A stretch of DNA of 64,000 nt from Imbricaverruca yamaguchii. Lineage: Eukaryota; Arthropoda; Thecostraca; Neoverrucidae. Positions within the stretch are counted from its first letter, which is position 1; the number at the start of each line of letters is the position of its first letter. The stretch covers positions 272,627 through 336,626 of the forward strand of contig JAOTOL010001175.1 in NCBI GenBank assembly GCA_034440575.1, in the 5' to 3' direction. The notes below the pieces were generated by a model. That model did no database searches, was not told the DNA's origin, and worked only from the letters and a program-made list of their open reading frames with translations. Positions 1-12,800 of this stretch are shown in pieces. A program made the position numbers and the translations under genes.

Positions 1-160
1 TACGGGCTTGAAGCATAAGCCTTGTACCGACTAACCGATAGAACATCAATTACGCCACGCAGATTCCTAGCAGTAACCTTTCCGTGTCGCGAACGGCCGG
101 CCACACTCTGTCCTCTAGCTCGCTGCGTCTTAACAGCTAGCTGCCACTACCAACGCCCAC
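1..160 (-). other. brm intron 11, partial
   Basis: Sequence downstream of the exon 11 donor up to the window edge. I see no coding signal or repeat in it. Confidence 0.7.
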
Positions 161-453
161 CTTGGACAGAGCGGCCTTGTCGCGGATGATGTACTCGTAG
201 GTGGTGAGCAGCACGTTGAACTTGGCCGCGCGCATCTGGTTCTGGATGTTGCGGCGCGCCGCCGGCGAGCCCTTGTAGGCCACCACGCGCACGGTGGGCG
301 CCCACTTCTCGAACTCGAGCACCCAGTTGGAGAGGGTGCTGAGCGGCAGGATCACCAGGAACGGCCCGTTCACTTTCTTCTTCTCCATCAGATAGGTGAT
401 GAGCGCGATTGTCTGGATCGTCTTACCTAGGCCCATCTCGTCAGCCAGAATAC
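161..453 (-). CDS. brm: brm exon 11: SNF2 helicase motifs I and Ia
   Basis: It completes Gly and reads [18 protein letters not shown] (Walker A, ATP binding), then [20 protein letters not shown] (motif Ia), KGSPAARR and [17 protein letters not shown]. The acceptor is ccacgcag|GT and the donor AAG|GTGGGC at 160, ending in phase 0. The next exon, to the left of the window, should begin with the (I)xWKY segment and the DEGH motif. Confidence 0.97.
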
Positions 454-3400
454 CTGCGTGGCAATCAACTCTCGTCAGCCAGGAACATTATGCGACAAAA
501 CATTACGCTAGTTATAACAACCTCATGGCAAAACCTGACGCCAGTAACAAGGACTATAGAGGTGGCCCTCTCGCCATCAGATGTCCGACGATGCAGCAGA
601 TGGTGCCGGCGATAGGAAGGAAGGTCAAGCGACACAAGAAGCTACAATACCGACCACGAAGAATAGACAACCGCAAAAGAATATTACTGAAGGTAGAATC
701 AGAAATCAACACGGCGGAATAATAAGAACAATAGAGCAAAAAAGAAGGGCAGAATGTTTCGGAGAAATATGCAGTGGTATACCAAAGGACGATCAGCGCG
801 CCGGACCAAACAGAAAGCAACAGTGATGACTAATATAAAAGCACGTCTCCAACAAGACATGCAGATAATAGAAATAGAGAACACAAGCCCAGATACTAAC
901 GCAAACCACTGAGCGTTGTCGTTGCGCAATGCAAAGTGACAGAAAACACCCCGTGCCGTTAGGATCGAGAGTCAAGTGCATACCATTCAGGTTATTGTTG
1001 TACAGGGAGACTAGCCACTCGAGACCCTTGACCTGGTATTCCTTGAGTTTGCCGTTGACCATGATGGACGCCTGTTCAGTCACCGTCTCATGGATGGCGT
1101 GCGCGATACTGGGATAACAGACACGCCGTGAGTGAGGAGGCACATGTCGTCAAGACGGTTAAACAGCTGTCACTGCAGGATACTCTACGATACTGGGATA
1201 ACAGACACGCCGTGAGTGAGGAGGCACATGTCGTCAAGACGGTTAAACAGCTGTCACTGCAGGATACTCTACCTCACAAAGTCGAGCTGACAACAAGGAA
1301 TTCGGTTGACGGCCATGGGCTGACAGGCTGTAAGTTCATGCAAGCGGCTAGTGCCGATTCTTCCATTGAAGCACTGAAGGGCAGAGCGACTGCTCACGGG
1401 CGCTATTGATAACCCATGACTGCGATTATTATAGATGACAAACTGGTAGCTTGTCACTTAGAACGGTGCACGTTGATGAACTGTCCGGCGAACACTTGCC
1501 CGCTTTATCGAGTGTTAATTTTACTTTCAAGGCAGCGATGTGTTAACTTGAAATAACTTTTGGAATTGTGTCCACGACAGCACCATAAGCACCATATGCC
1601 CACCAAATGTATCCAACTAACACATGACATGACATTGCATTTCAAGTAAAGTCAGTGATACTTTTTCCCCCTGCGTTCCTTGCCTTTATTAGCTCCAAGT
1701 TCTTGTGCATAATTTTTGGTGATATGTTACATTGTCAGTATATATTCTGGACCTCTTCCTGGTTGTCTACGTTTCTTTCAGGTCGTCAACTGAGCTCTCC
1801 AAGTTGTGAACTCGGGCAGGCAGTGCACACCTACACCTGGACAGTACCAAATCAACAGGCAGAATGAGTTGCAGGCAATAGAGTAGACCTGAGCCGGAAA
1901 CAGAGCACACCGAATGCGCACACGCATGCAGCTACACGGCAGACACAGAGCACGGGCCATCGGTGGCGAGTGGGGGTGGCGCAATGCATCTCGAGAGGAC
2001 AGCAACAGCACGCCTAAAAACAAGCTTCGAATGGGCACCAATCGCTGGAAGCGCTGCAATGATGCCTGCACAAGCAGGAGGTTCTTTGATACAACCAGGC
2101 TAACGGCAACGACTACACCTGCCACAGAGGAGATATCACAATCAGATATCATAACTGAATTCAGCAGGTGGCCTCCCTCACCTGTAGTAGTTCGCCTCGC
2201 CTTCGACTTTCTTGTATTCGTCATCATCTGCTTGAGCTTTCGAGGGGACGTCACAAGTGGTGGTGGCGACGTTACCGGTAGACGTCGAGGCCTCTGCTTC
2301 GCCGGTCACCTGCTGCTGGAGTTCGGTCGTACCCGTCTTCGAATGTTCGCTCTCGTAGCAGTCCTCCTCGGGCACCTCCACCCAGCCCGGATGAGCAGCC
2401 AGCCACGCCTACAACACGGACTAACTGTGACAATGTCACTACCGCACTTCCACCATCAGCTGCAGAGATGACAACTTCCCGTCCGTCGACTACAACTTAA
2501 TTAACCTCGTCTGCGTCTGCGTACGTCTGCGCTTGTGCTAGCTTCCACGCCCCAGTGCATGATTACCCTCACTTGTAGATCAATTGCATGATTATTCTTA
2601 TCTACAGCCCAAGTCAATGGCCATCATTATCTGGAGATCCCAGGAGAGCAGGACCTTCTGACCGCCCAATGCCAGGCCGCTCTCCATGATGGCAATTCAG
2701 TGTCTGGGTCCAGTCTTCTCACCTTGAAATCTTTGGCGAACGGGCCCCTGACCGGCCAATGTCAGGCCACTCTCCGTGTTGGTGACCCAGTGTAATCTCC
2801 TCACCTGCAGGTCTCCAGTGAGCGGGGCCTCCTGCCCGGCCAATGTCAGGCCACTCTCCGTGTTGGTGACCCAGTGTAATCTCCTCACCTGCAGGTCTCC
2901 AGTGAGCGGGGCCTCCTGACCGGCCAATGTCAGGCCACTCTCCGTGTTGGTGACCCAGTGTAATCTCCTCACCTGCAGGTCTCCAGTGAGCGGGGCCTCC
3001 TGCCCGGCCAATGTCAGGCCACTCTCCGTGTTGGTGACCCAGTGTAATCTCCTCACCTGCAGGTCTCCAGTGAGCGGGGCCTCCTGTCCGGCCAATGTCA
3101 GGCCACTCTCCGTGTTGGTGACCCAGTGTAATCTCCTCACCTGCAGGTCTCCAGTGAGCGGGGCATCCTGCCCGGCCAATGTCAGGCCACTCTCCGTGTT
3201 GGTGACCCAGTGTAATCTCCTCACCTGCAGGTCTCCAGTGAGCGGGGCCTCCTGTCCGGCCAATGTCAGGCCACTCTCCGTGTTGGTGACCCAGTGTAAT
3301 CTCCTCACCTGCAGGTCTCCAGTGAGCGGGGCCTCCTGTCCGGCCAATGTCAGGCCACTCTCCGTGTTGGTGACCCAGTGTAATCTCCTCACCTGCAGGT

Positions 3401-6400
3401 CTCCAGTGAGCGGGGCCTCCTGACCGGCCAATGTCAGGCGACTCTCCGTGTTGGTGACCCAGTGTAATCTCCTCACCTGCAGGTCTCCAGTGAGCGGGGC
3501 CTCCTGCCCGGCCAATGTCAGGCCACTCTCCGTGTTGGTGACCCAGTGTAATCTCCTCACCTGCAGGTCTCCAGTGAGCGGGGCCTCCTGTCCGGCCAAT
3601 GTCAGGCCACTCTCCGTGTTGGTGACCCAGTGTAATCTCCTCACCTGCAGGTCTCCAGTGAGCGGGGCCTCCTGCCCGGCCAATGTCAGGCCACTCCCCG
3701 TGTTGGTGACCCAGTGTAATCTCCTCACCTGCAGGTCTCCAGTGAGCGGGGCCTCCTGACCGGCCAATGTCAGGCCACTCTCCGTGTTGGTAACGATAGC
3801 ACGCTGCTGCGCGGGGTCACCCTCCCGGCGCGACCGCGCGTGCTCCAGCTTCTTCGCGTTCAGCTCGGCCTGGTAGGTGGCATACCAGGGTTATACAGGC
3901 AGACACTGCATGTCAGACAGGTAGCGATTCTCGGAATAGCACATCGCTGCCGACCCTCTGAAACGAACAGGCTGATCGGCCACTTAGACCGCACACCGCG
4001 GTCGGCCTTGTGAACGCGACAGACTCGTTGGACCTATCATTTTGACTTACACCGGCCAAACATGACACCGGGACAGTGACGACCGCCTAGACATATCACC
4101 GCGATATCACTCCCATTCCTTTCTAGACCAAACACCGTGACTAAGCCATGCATCTAACAAAGCTAGCTAATAGAGCCCAGACTTCGGTTGATTATTGGGG
4201 TTTAGTGGCGAGCCCACAGACTTGACACACCGCGACATTTGAACACGACATATCTGCATACCTGGCATTGCGACTGCCTTCCTGGACGTAACTATTTAGC
4301 ATCATTTTCCAAATGTGCAGAGCAACACAGGAAAGATAGAGTACCTTGTGTTGTTTCACCATCTTGGTGAGATTGGCGATGTACTCGTCCGTCTGATCGA
4401 GCAGCAGCGCCAGCCGCCTGTCCTTCTTCTGGTCGATCAGCTTGCGGTAGCCCTCCTCATCCTCGGCCATCAGCCGCCGCATGCGCTCCTTTTCGATACG
4501 CTCCTGCTCCTTCTGTTTGTCGCGCTCCGTGTTAGCGTGGTACACCTGCACGGCCTTAGTGAGTTTCTGCAGCCGCTGCTGCGCCCAGCGGTGCACCTCG
4601 CGTAGCTGCTTGCCATGTTGCAGCACCGCTGCCAGGTACTCCTGCCGGGGAGGTGAGGGTAATCAGTAGGTTGGTCCGGTTTGCCCACTTTTTGCCAAAA
4701 TCGATAGCAGCTCCCCCTCATTTTATGCATTTTGGGCCGCTGAACACGATGGAAGCATCAGAAATGCAAATTTCCTACATCTGTTGATGGCCCCGGCCAC
4801 TTGAAGATTTTGGCTGGGACCACGTTTTGGACATTTCTGTATCTCATAACCGGACTGGTGGAAAAATGATTTCGCTTGAGCATTACGTCGTCGATGCAAT
4901 TCATTTTCGTTCATTTTGCACCATTTCCAAGAATATAGCTGTCACATTACCTCAGATTTCGCCTTCTGAAGTATGGAAGGTTCGAGCGGTTCCCTGGGCT
5001 GCCAACAGATGACAGACCTAGCGAGACCGGCTGTCTTCCAAATGCCTTATGACGGACGCGTTTGTACCATCCACCAAGCGTGGTTTGGCGTCTTGATGCA
5101 CTGGTACCGTCTCAACTAACTTATCGGTCATGTTTTATGTGAATTAGAGATGCAACTACCCAAAAATGGTAACTGATTTTACAGTGAAATAATCGCACAT
5201 ATTGGTTGAACAGAGGTTGTACTGCGCAGAACATGCCTTGCTAAGCTGGCCGGAATCGCAACAAGGTAATCCACATGAAACCAGTACCACCCCTCATAAC
5301 AGTATGTATTTTGTAAAGGGTGTATTCTATGTATTCCGTTAGATCATGTCATCATCATTCCGCCGCCGCCACCGGGGCACGCCGCAACAGCCCGCCGCGC
5401 TGAGACTCGCCGCAGCAGCGCTCACTCACTCACTGGCCCGGAACCGGCAACGAAAGGCCACTTTATTCAGGCTATAGCCGCCCAGGCGGTCCCTGCCGGT
5501 GACAGCCGACGCCGACTCCATGGTCAGCTTTACACTTCGCTCCGTCGCCTGCATGTGGCGGGGAATACCAGTTCGCAGAGGCTGGTCCAGCAGACGCGCC
5601 AGCTCATCGTCACCGAGTGGGCGGGTCAGCGGTGGCTCGATGTCTGCCTGGTATCTGCAGATATCTGCTCGATATCTGCCAACTCCATGAAGTTGCTGGC
5701 CCGGATATTGACCTCTGGGTACTTGTAAGCCCGGACTGGCCGCCTAGGCTGCCGGCGCTGACGGGCCTCACCGATGAGCTGGATAGCTCGGGCCCGGATC
5801 CCTCGGCGTTCGTCCCCGAGCATGCCGAGGACGACGGCCTCAGGGTGCGCCATCATGGCGTTCCCGCAGTCTCCTCTGCACTTCGGCCAGAGCATCGCCG
5901 GTCATGTGGCGGCGCTGCCGCTCGAGCTAGTCGTACAGGTGGCGCGGCGCCTCCACCAGGTTCGCCCGGTGTCTGATCGACAGCACTGTTGGGATGTAAA
6001 CGCCCACAACATACAATGAAAGCGTCTGCAGCTCGGCACTGTGGCTCTGTTTGGCCATGTAGATACGCAACAGTCTGCTCTGTGCGGTGTGCCGCCGCGC
6101 CATACTGAGCTGGCCGTGAACGCGCTGCGCTGCTTCGTTTCCATCGCCCGAAGTCACACTCTGGGCGCACTGCACCAGCAGGCGCAGATCTGAGCTCAGA
6201 TTGTGTCTGACATCATCTGACAGCGGCGGCAGCTCAGCCGTTGTCAGGGGCCGGCACTATTTTTGTGTAGTTACATCTCTAATCCACATAAAACATAACC
6301 GATAAGTTAGTTGAGACGGTACCAGTGCATCAAGACGCCAAACCACGCCTGGTGGAAGGTACAAACGTGTCCGTCATAAGGCATTTGGAAGGCAGCAGGT

Positions 6401-9400
6401 CTCGCTAGGCCTGTCATGTGTTGGCAGCCCAGGGAACCGCTCGAATCTTCAATACTTCAGAAGGGGAAATCTGCGGTAATATGACAGCTAGAATCTTGGA
6501 AATGGTGCCAAATGGTCGAAAATGAATTGCATCGACGATGTAATGCTTAAGTGAAATCATTTTTCCACCAGTCCGCTTATGAGATACAGAAATTTCCAAA
6601 ACTTGGTCCCGGCCAAAATCTTCAAGTGGCCGAGGCCATCAAAAGAAGCGAGAAATTTGCATTTCTGATACTTCCATCGAGTTCAGCGACCCAAAATGCA
6701 TCAAATGAGGGCGAGCTGCTATCGATTTTGGCAAAAAGTGTGCAAACCGGAGCAACCTAATAATCAGGCACTCCTGCCGGTAGTCGGCCGGTCGGGGTAA
6801 TCAGGCACTACTGCCGGTGGTCGGCCGGTCGAGGTAATCAGGCACTACTGCCGGTGGTCGGCCGGTCGAGGTAATCAGGCACTACTGCCGGTAGTCGGCC
6901 GGTCGAGGTAATCAGGCACTACTGCCGGTGGTCGGCCGGTCGGGGTAATCAGGCACTACTGCCGGTGGTCGGCCGGTCGGGTAATCAGGCACTACTGCCG
7001 GTAGTCGGCCGGTCGGGGTAATCAGGCACTACTGCCGGTAGTCGGCCGGTCGGGGTAATCAGGCACTACTGCCGGTGGTCGGCCGGTCGGGGTAATCAGG
7101 CACTACTGCCGGTAGTCGGCCGGTCGGGGTAATCAGGCACTACTGCCGGTAGTCGGCCGGTCGGGGTAATCAGGCACTACTGCCGGTGGTCGGCCGGTCG
7201 GGGTAATCAGGCACTACTGCCAGGGGTCGGCAGTACTTCAGTATGGCGGGTGCTGGCGGGTGGCAGTCAAATACTTTAGCCAGGTGTGATTAGCCAGGTG
7301 ATAATGACACAATTGGGAACTATCTAGATGAGCTTGTGTTTCAGGGCGAGTCGTTGGAAACTATCTGCGATGAAACACATAAATGTATGCAGATGTATAT
7401 CATAAGCTACTGGGTGAACCAGATGTTGAAAAAAGGCAAACATTATGAATACTATGATCTCATGATACACCCACATTTCGACAACGCAAACCTTCTCAAG
7501 TAAGTCCAAATTTACATGATGGCTACATGGCAGGTAACCCATGAGACAATAGTCTCATTGAATCGATATAGTAGCTCACCCCAGTTGTGAATGAGGAAAA
7601 TTAACATCCCACACCGACCGGCACGGTGTCCGGCCCACACCGACCGGCACGGTGTCCGGCCCATACCGACCGGCACGGTGTCCAGCCCATACCGACCGGC
7701 ACGGTGTCCGGCCCACACCGACCGGCACGGTGTCCGGCCCATACCGACCGGCACGGTGTCCAGCCCATACCGACCGGCACGGTGTCCGGCCCACACCGAC
7801 CGGCACGGTGTCCGGCCCATACCGACCGGCACGGTGTCCAGCACTGTCACGGTGTCCGGCCCATACCGACCGGCACGGTGTCCAGCCCATACCGACCGGC
7901 ACGGTGTCCAGCCCATACCGACCGGCACGGTGTCCAGCCCATACCGACCGGCACGGTGTCCAGCACTGTCACGGTGTCCGGCCCATACCGACCGGCGGTG
8001 TCGCCCATACCGACCGGCACGGTGTCCAGCCCATACCGACCGGCACGGTTACCACTTCCCACGGACGGTTCGCCCATACCGACCGGCACGGTGTCCGCCC
8101 ATACCGACCGCACGGTATCCGGCCCATACCGACCGGCACGTGTCGCCCAACCGACCGACGGTGTCCGGACCACGTGTCCGGCCCTACCGACCGGCACGGT
8201 GTCCGGCCCACACCGACCGGCACGGTGTCCAGCCCATACCGACCGGCACGGTGCCCAACGACCAGCCAACCGACCGGCACGTTACGGCCCACACCGACCG
8301 GCACGGTGTCCACCCCAACCGACCGGCACGCGGCACGGTGTCCAGCCCATACCGACCGGCACGGTGTACGGCCCACACCGACCGGCACGGTGTCCAGCCC
8401 ATACCGACCGGCACGGTGTCCGGCACTGTCACGGTGTCCAGCCCATACCGACCGTCACGGTGTCCAGCCCACACCGACCGTCACGGTGTCCAGCCCATAC
8501 CGACCGTCACGGTGTCCAGCCCATACCGACCGGCACGGTGTCCGGCACTGTCACGGTGTCCGGCCCATACCGACCGGCACGGTGTCCAGCCCATACCGAC
8601 CGGCACGGTGTCCGGCCCACATCGACCGGCACGGTGTCCAGCCTATACCGACCGACACGGTGTCCGGCCCACATCGACTGTAACAGTGTCCGGCACTGTC
8701 ATGGTGCCCGGCCCACACAGATTGGCACGGTGTCCGGCCCACACAGATTGGCACGGTGTCCGGCCCACATCGGCTGTCACGGTGTCCGGCCCACATCGAC
8801 TGTCACGGTGTCCGGCCCACACAGATTGACACGGTGTCCGGCCCACACCGGCACGGGAGTCTGCTTGTGCATCCTCAGTCCACCTATGAACGGTGCCGCC
8901 AGGACCAAGCTTACCGCATCGTCGAGCTGCTACAGCACGGCGACAGGAAGACCAGGTCATCATCAATGCCAGTTCCGGACAAGGGGACAGGGGTTGCATG
9001 AGGGAGGGGGCACAGCCTGCAGATGAGCTGATTGGTTGATTATTCGCGAAGCAAGTTCGACACGATGGCGATGCGCTCCACCGGAACCCAGCCACCGACG
9101 CCACAGCGCTCACCATGTGCTTCTGGCGCTTCTTCTTTTCGGCCTCATAGTGCTGCTGCTTTTCCAGCTTCTCGGTTATGCGTGCCTCCCGTAGACCCTG
9201 CCGCTTTTTGCGCTTGTAAGCTCCCACGAGCAGAGCTGACTCCAGGGTGGTGTCTTTCCGAGTCATCTCCAGCACCTGCGCAGCACAGACTGGAGCTGGC
9301 GTCATCACTCCGACAGGGGCACACCCGATGCAGTCCCCAGCACCGGTGTGTGCGCCATCTACAGTGTCAGTGTCATGTGACGACCATTGGTGACGGTCGG

Positions 9401-12400
9401 AAGTAATGAAACGAGTGGCCCGAACTTACCAGCAGCCCATCCACCCTTCAATCGGTGCTGGCTGTGAACACCACAAGCTTCGAATGTCAATAGCTGGACG
9501 TCCAGGAGCGACATTGGCGTTCAGTGAGCACAGTTGATCTGACTGTGAGCTGCACTGGTCCAGATTTAAGTTCATACTTCAAATTCCCGGAATTGGGGAG
9601 CATAAACCCAGAACAAGTCCACACCGAGAGCGAAACTGTCTCCTCAGTGGGTGGCCACACCGAGAGCGAAACTGTCTCCTCAGTGGGTGGCCACACCGAG
9701 AGCGAAACTGTCTCCTCAGTGGGTGGCCACACCGAGAGCGAAACTGTCTCCTCAGTGGGTGGCCACGTGTTCCAGATTTCCAACGCTTGTACGATGCATT
9801 TTCTAGGACTACTGTCAGGAATCAAGCAGAGGAAAACAAACCAAAGTGATTCAGATACTGTTATGGTTGCCTTCGACCGTTACACAACAATCTTTGCGAC
9901 TGTCTGCAGTCAGCAAATACTGAGAAAAAGAACAGATAATAGGACACTAGTGCTAACTTTTAGAGAAGTGTAAGGTAAAACATCAATATGCACTGTAGAC
10001 AAATCGATACACGAATGGCTGAAATAAAAGTTACCAAAAGAAAGCGATAAAACTATAAACAAAACGACTCTTTTGGCTTCATTAATCGTAGCATTGGGCC
10101 AACCTCGGAATGCATTGGGCCAATTTCAAAACTGAATAGCTCAGACGAATCTTACTGGCCAGACCTACATCTTCATGCTGTCAAAATGCATGTTTGGGCT
10201 TAGGGGGCTTCGATTGCTTCGGTCATACAGTCAAAATGCTTGTTTTTCTTCTTGTGTGAAACTGACGTGACTGTGATGGGCACTGGCGTGACTGTGATGG
10301 ACTGACACTAACGTGACTATGAGGGGCACTGACGTGACTGCGAGTGGCACTGACGTGGCTATGATAGACAGACGTGACTGTAAATGGCACTGACGCGACT
10401 GTGAATGACACTAACGTGACTATGAGGGGCACTGACGTGATTGTGAGGGGCACTGACGTGACTATGATAGACAGACGCGACTGTAAATGACACTGACGTG
10501 ACTGTGGGGGGTACTGACGTGACTGTGAGGGGTACTGCCGTGACAGAGGGGCATTGGTGTGACCGTGAGGGACACTGACTTGACTGTGATTGGCACTGAC
10601 ATGACTCTGGAGGGCATTGATGTGCCCGTGAATGGCATTGACGCGACTGTGAGTGCACTGACGTGACTGTGACGGGCACAAGTGTTCGGCACTGACCTCC
10701 TGACGGAGCTGGCGCTGAAAGTTGAGCAGACGCAGCGCACGCAGTTCTATCTGCGACCTCAGCAGCAGGCCGTCTGTCATGACGGCCGGCAGGCTGGTCA
10801 GCTGGTAGATCCGCAGCGAGATCCGCGCGGCTAGCCTGCTCTCACGCTCACCGAGCAGCAGCATCGGGTCCAGTCCGGCCGGCCAGGCCACCGCCGTTAT
10901 CTGCGCACCATGGGGGTCAGGTACGCTGCCGGGTCACTGGTGTATGGCATGGTCACCTGTGCACCGAAGGGTCGCCTGCGTGAAGTAGGATTACCTGTGT
11001 GCCGCAGGATCACGTGTGACAGTAGGGATACCTGTGTATATGTGCAGTAGGACCACCTGCGTACCGCAAGATCACGTGTGTAAGGCACGGCCACCTGTGC
11101 ATCGTGGGGTCACCTTGTGTACAGCAGCATCAGGTCACCTGCATACTATAGGACCACCTGTGTACCGCAGGATTACGTGAGCAAGGTACGGTCACCTGTG
11201 TACGGTAGGGTCACCTGTGTATGGAAGGGTCACCTGTGTTCGGTAAGGTCACCTGTGGTCGGTAGGGTCATCTGTGTACGGTAGGGTCACCTACGTAAGG
11301 TAGGGTCACCTGCGTTCGGTAGGGTCACCTGTGTTCGGTAGGGTCACCTGCGGTCGGTAGGGTCACCTACGTAAGGTAGGGTCACCTATGTACAGTAGGG
11401 TCACCTGTGTTCGGTAGGGTCACCTACGTAAGGTAGGGTCACATGTGTTCGGTAGGGTCACCTGTGGTCGGTAGGGTCACCCGTGGTCGGTAGGGTCACC
11501 TGTGTTCGGTATGGTCGCCTGTGTACGGTAGGGTCACCTGTGTATCGTAGGGTCACCTGTGTTCGGTAAGGTCACCTGTGTTCGGTAGGGTCGCCTGTGT
11601 TCGGTAGGGTCGCCTGTGTTCGGTAGGGTCACCTATGGTCGGTAGGGTCACCTGTGTAAGGTAGGGTCACCTACGTAAGGTAGGGTCACCTGTGTTCGGT
11701 AGGGTCGCCTGTGTATGGTAGGGTCACCTATGTACCAAAGGGGCAGCTGGGTTCCACGTGGTCACTTTTGTCCAGGACCTGTATATCAGACCGACTGGCC
11801 GGACCATAATTTCTGTGTCACAGAGGTCACCCGCAGACCAGGCAGACTAGACGGACCTCCACAGGCTCCGTGTTACAGAGCTCACTCGCGCACCAGGTCG
11901 ACCGGCCGGACAAGTTTTGCATCACAGTGTTCACCTGACCCACCACAAAGAGGCCCCACCACAAAGAAAATCTGCGTAACAGGGTTCACCTCTGCCAAGA
12001 AATCAAGTACATAGTTCAGGCCATATAATACAATTCACAGTACGCATTAGCACGAAGCTTATACAAAGTTACGTTCCTATAGTACTTCGTCAACATGACT
12101 ATCAATAAGGCAAACCTAGCATCCTGTCAGTCACATCGTGCCGTGCAACAAACGGCAAAACATAACATCATCATCATCAACTGTGCATTGCCACAGGTGG
12201 CCTGATAACTGCATAAATAAACATCGGTGCCTCAACATTTAACGTTCTTGATTGTGCAAGTCCCAAGAGAAGCGCGTTATCTGTCGGCGCGGCCCACCAA
12301 GCACCGAGCCAGGCCGGGCCGGCCGCTGCTGCCCCGCCCGTAGCCGGACCAGCGCCGAGCCAGGCCGGGCCGGCCGCTGCTGCCCCGCCCGTAGTCGGAC

Positions 12401-12769
12401 CAGCGCCGAGCCAGGCCGGGCCGGCTGCTGCTGCCCCGCCCGTAGCCGGACCAGCGCCGAGCCAGGCCGGGCCGGACGCCGCGCGTGCCACCCACCCTGT
12501 TCTGCTTGCCGAGCTGCGGACCTGGCTGCGGTTGAGACGCGGACGCGGCTAACACTGCCGGCCGCGGCGCCGTCTGGTGGTGACCCGCCGCCGCAGGGAG
12601 CGCTGCCGACGCCAGCGTCACCTCGGCCTGGCCGAGTGGCAGTCCCGCCAATCGGCCAGCCACACAGGCCGCCTGCTGCCGCGGCGGCGCTGGCGGCAGC
12701 GGTGGTGGTGGTGGTGGTGGTGGTGGTGGTGGTGGTGGTGGTGGTGGTGGTGGTGGTGGTGGTGGTGGT

Positions 12770-12800
<31 letters not shown>

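Larger units (their letters stand above)
4635..7213 (-). repeat. 37-bp tandem array beginning at the exon 7 acceptor, split by a fold-back element
   Basis: The unit on the plus strand is ggcactactgccggtggtc followed by ggccggtcggggtaatca. The first member (4635-4666) is the exon 7 splice junction itself (ggtactcctgccgggg...ggtaatcag). The remaining 12 or so copies run 6763-7213 on the far side of the inserted fold-back. The second member has ggcactcctgcc, closer to the exon than the later ggcactactgcc units. Read in the gene direction each unit carries CCGGCAG, the same as the real acceptor. Confidence 0.88.

Noticed and set aside
2944..3759. Plus-strand open frames of repeated [19 protein letters not shown] type
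   Set aside because: The 84-bp unit is a multiple of three and homogeneous, so any frame open in one unit is open in all. The strand with gene context is the minus (brm).
6766..7213. CRISPR-like array (regular 37-bp direct repeats)
   Set aside because: There are no unique spacers between the repeats, the genome is eukaryotic, and the array is a minisatellite that starts at a brm splice junction.
7512..9026. Very long open frames (up to 466 codons) over the 26-bp array on both strands
   Set aside because: They come from a short repeat unit lacking stops, with rotating frames and no start or domain context; antisense or intronic to brm.
10223..10679. SQSRQCP / HSHVSAP heptad-repeat proteins
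   Set aside because: Product of the 21-bp array downstream of the exon 5 donor, read through the splice site; intronic.
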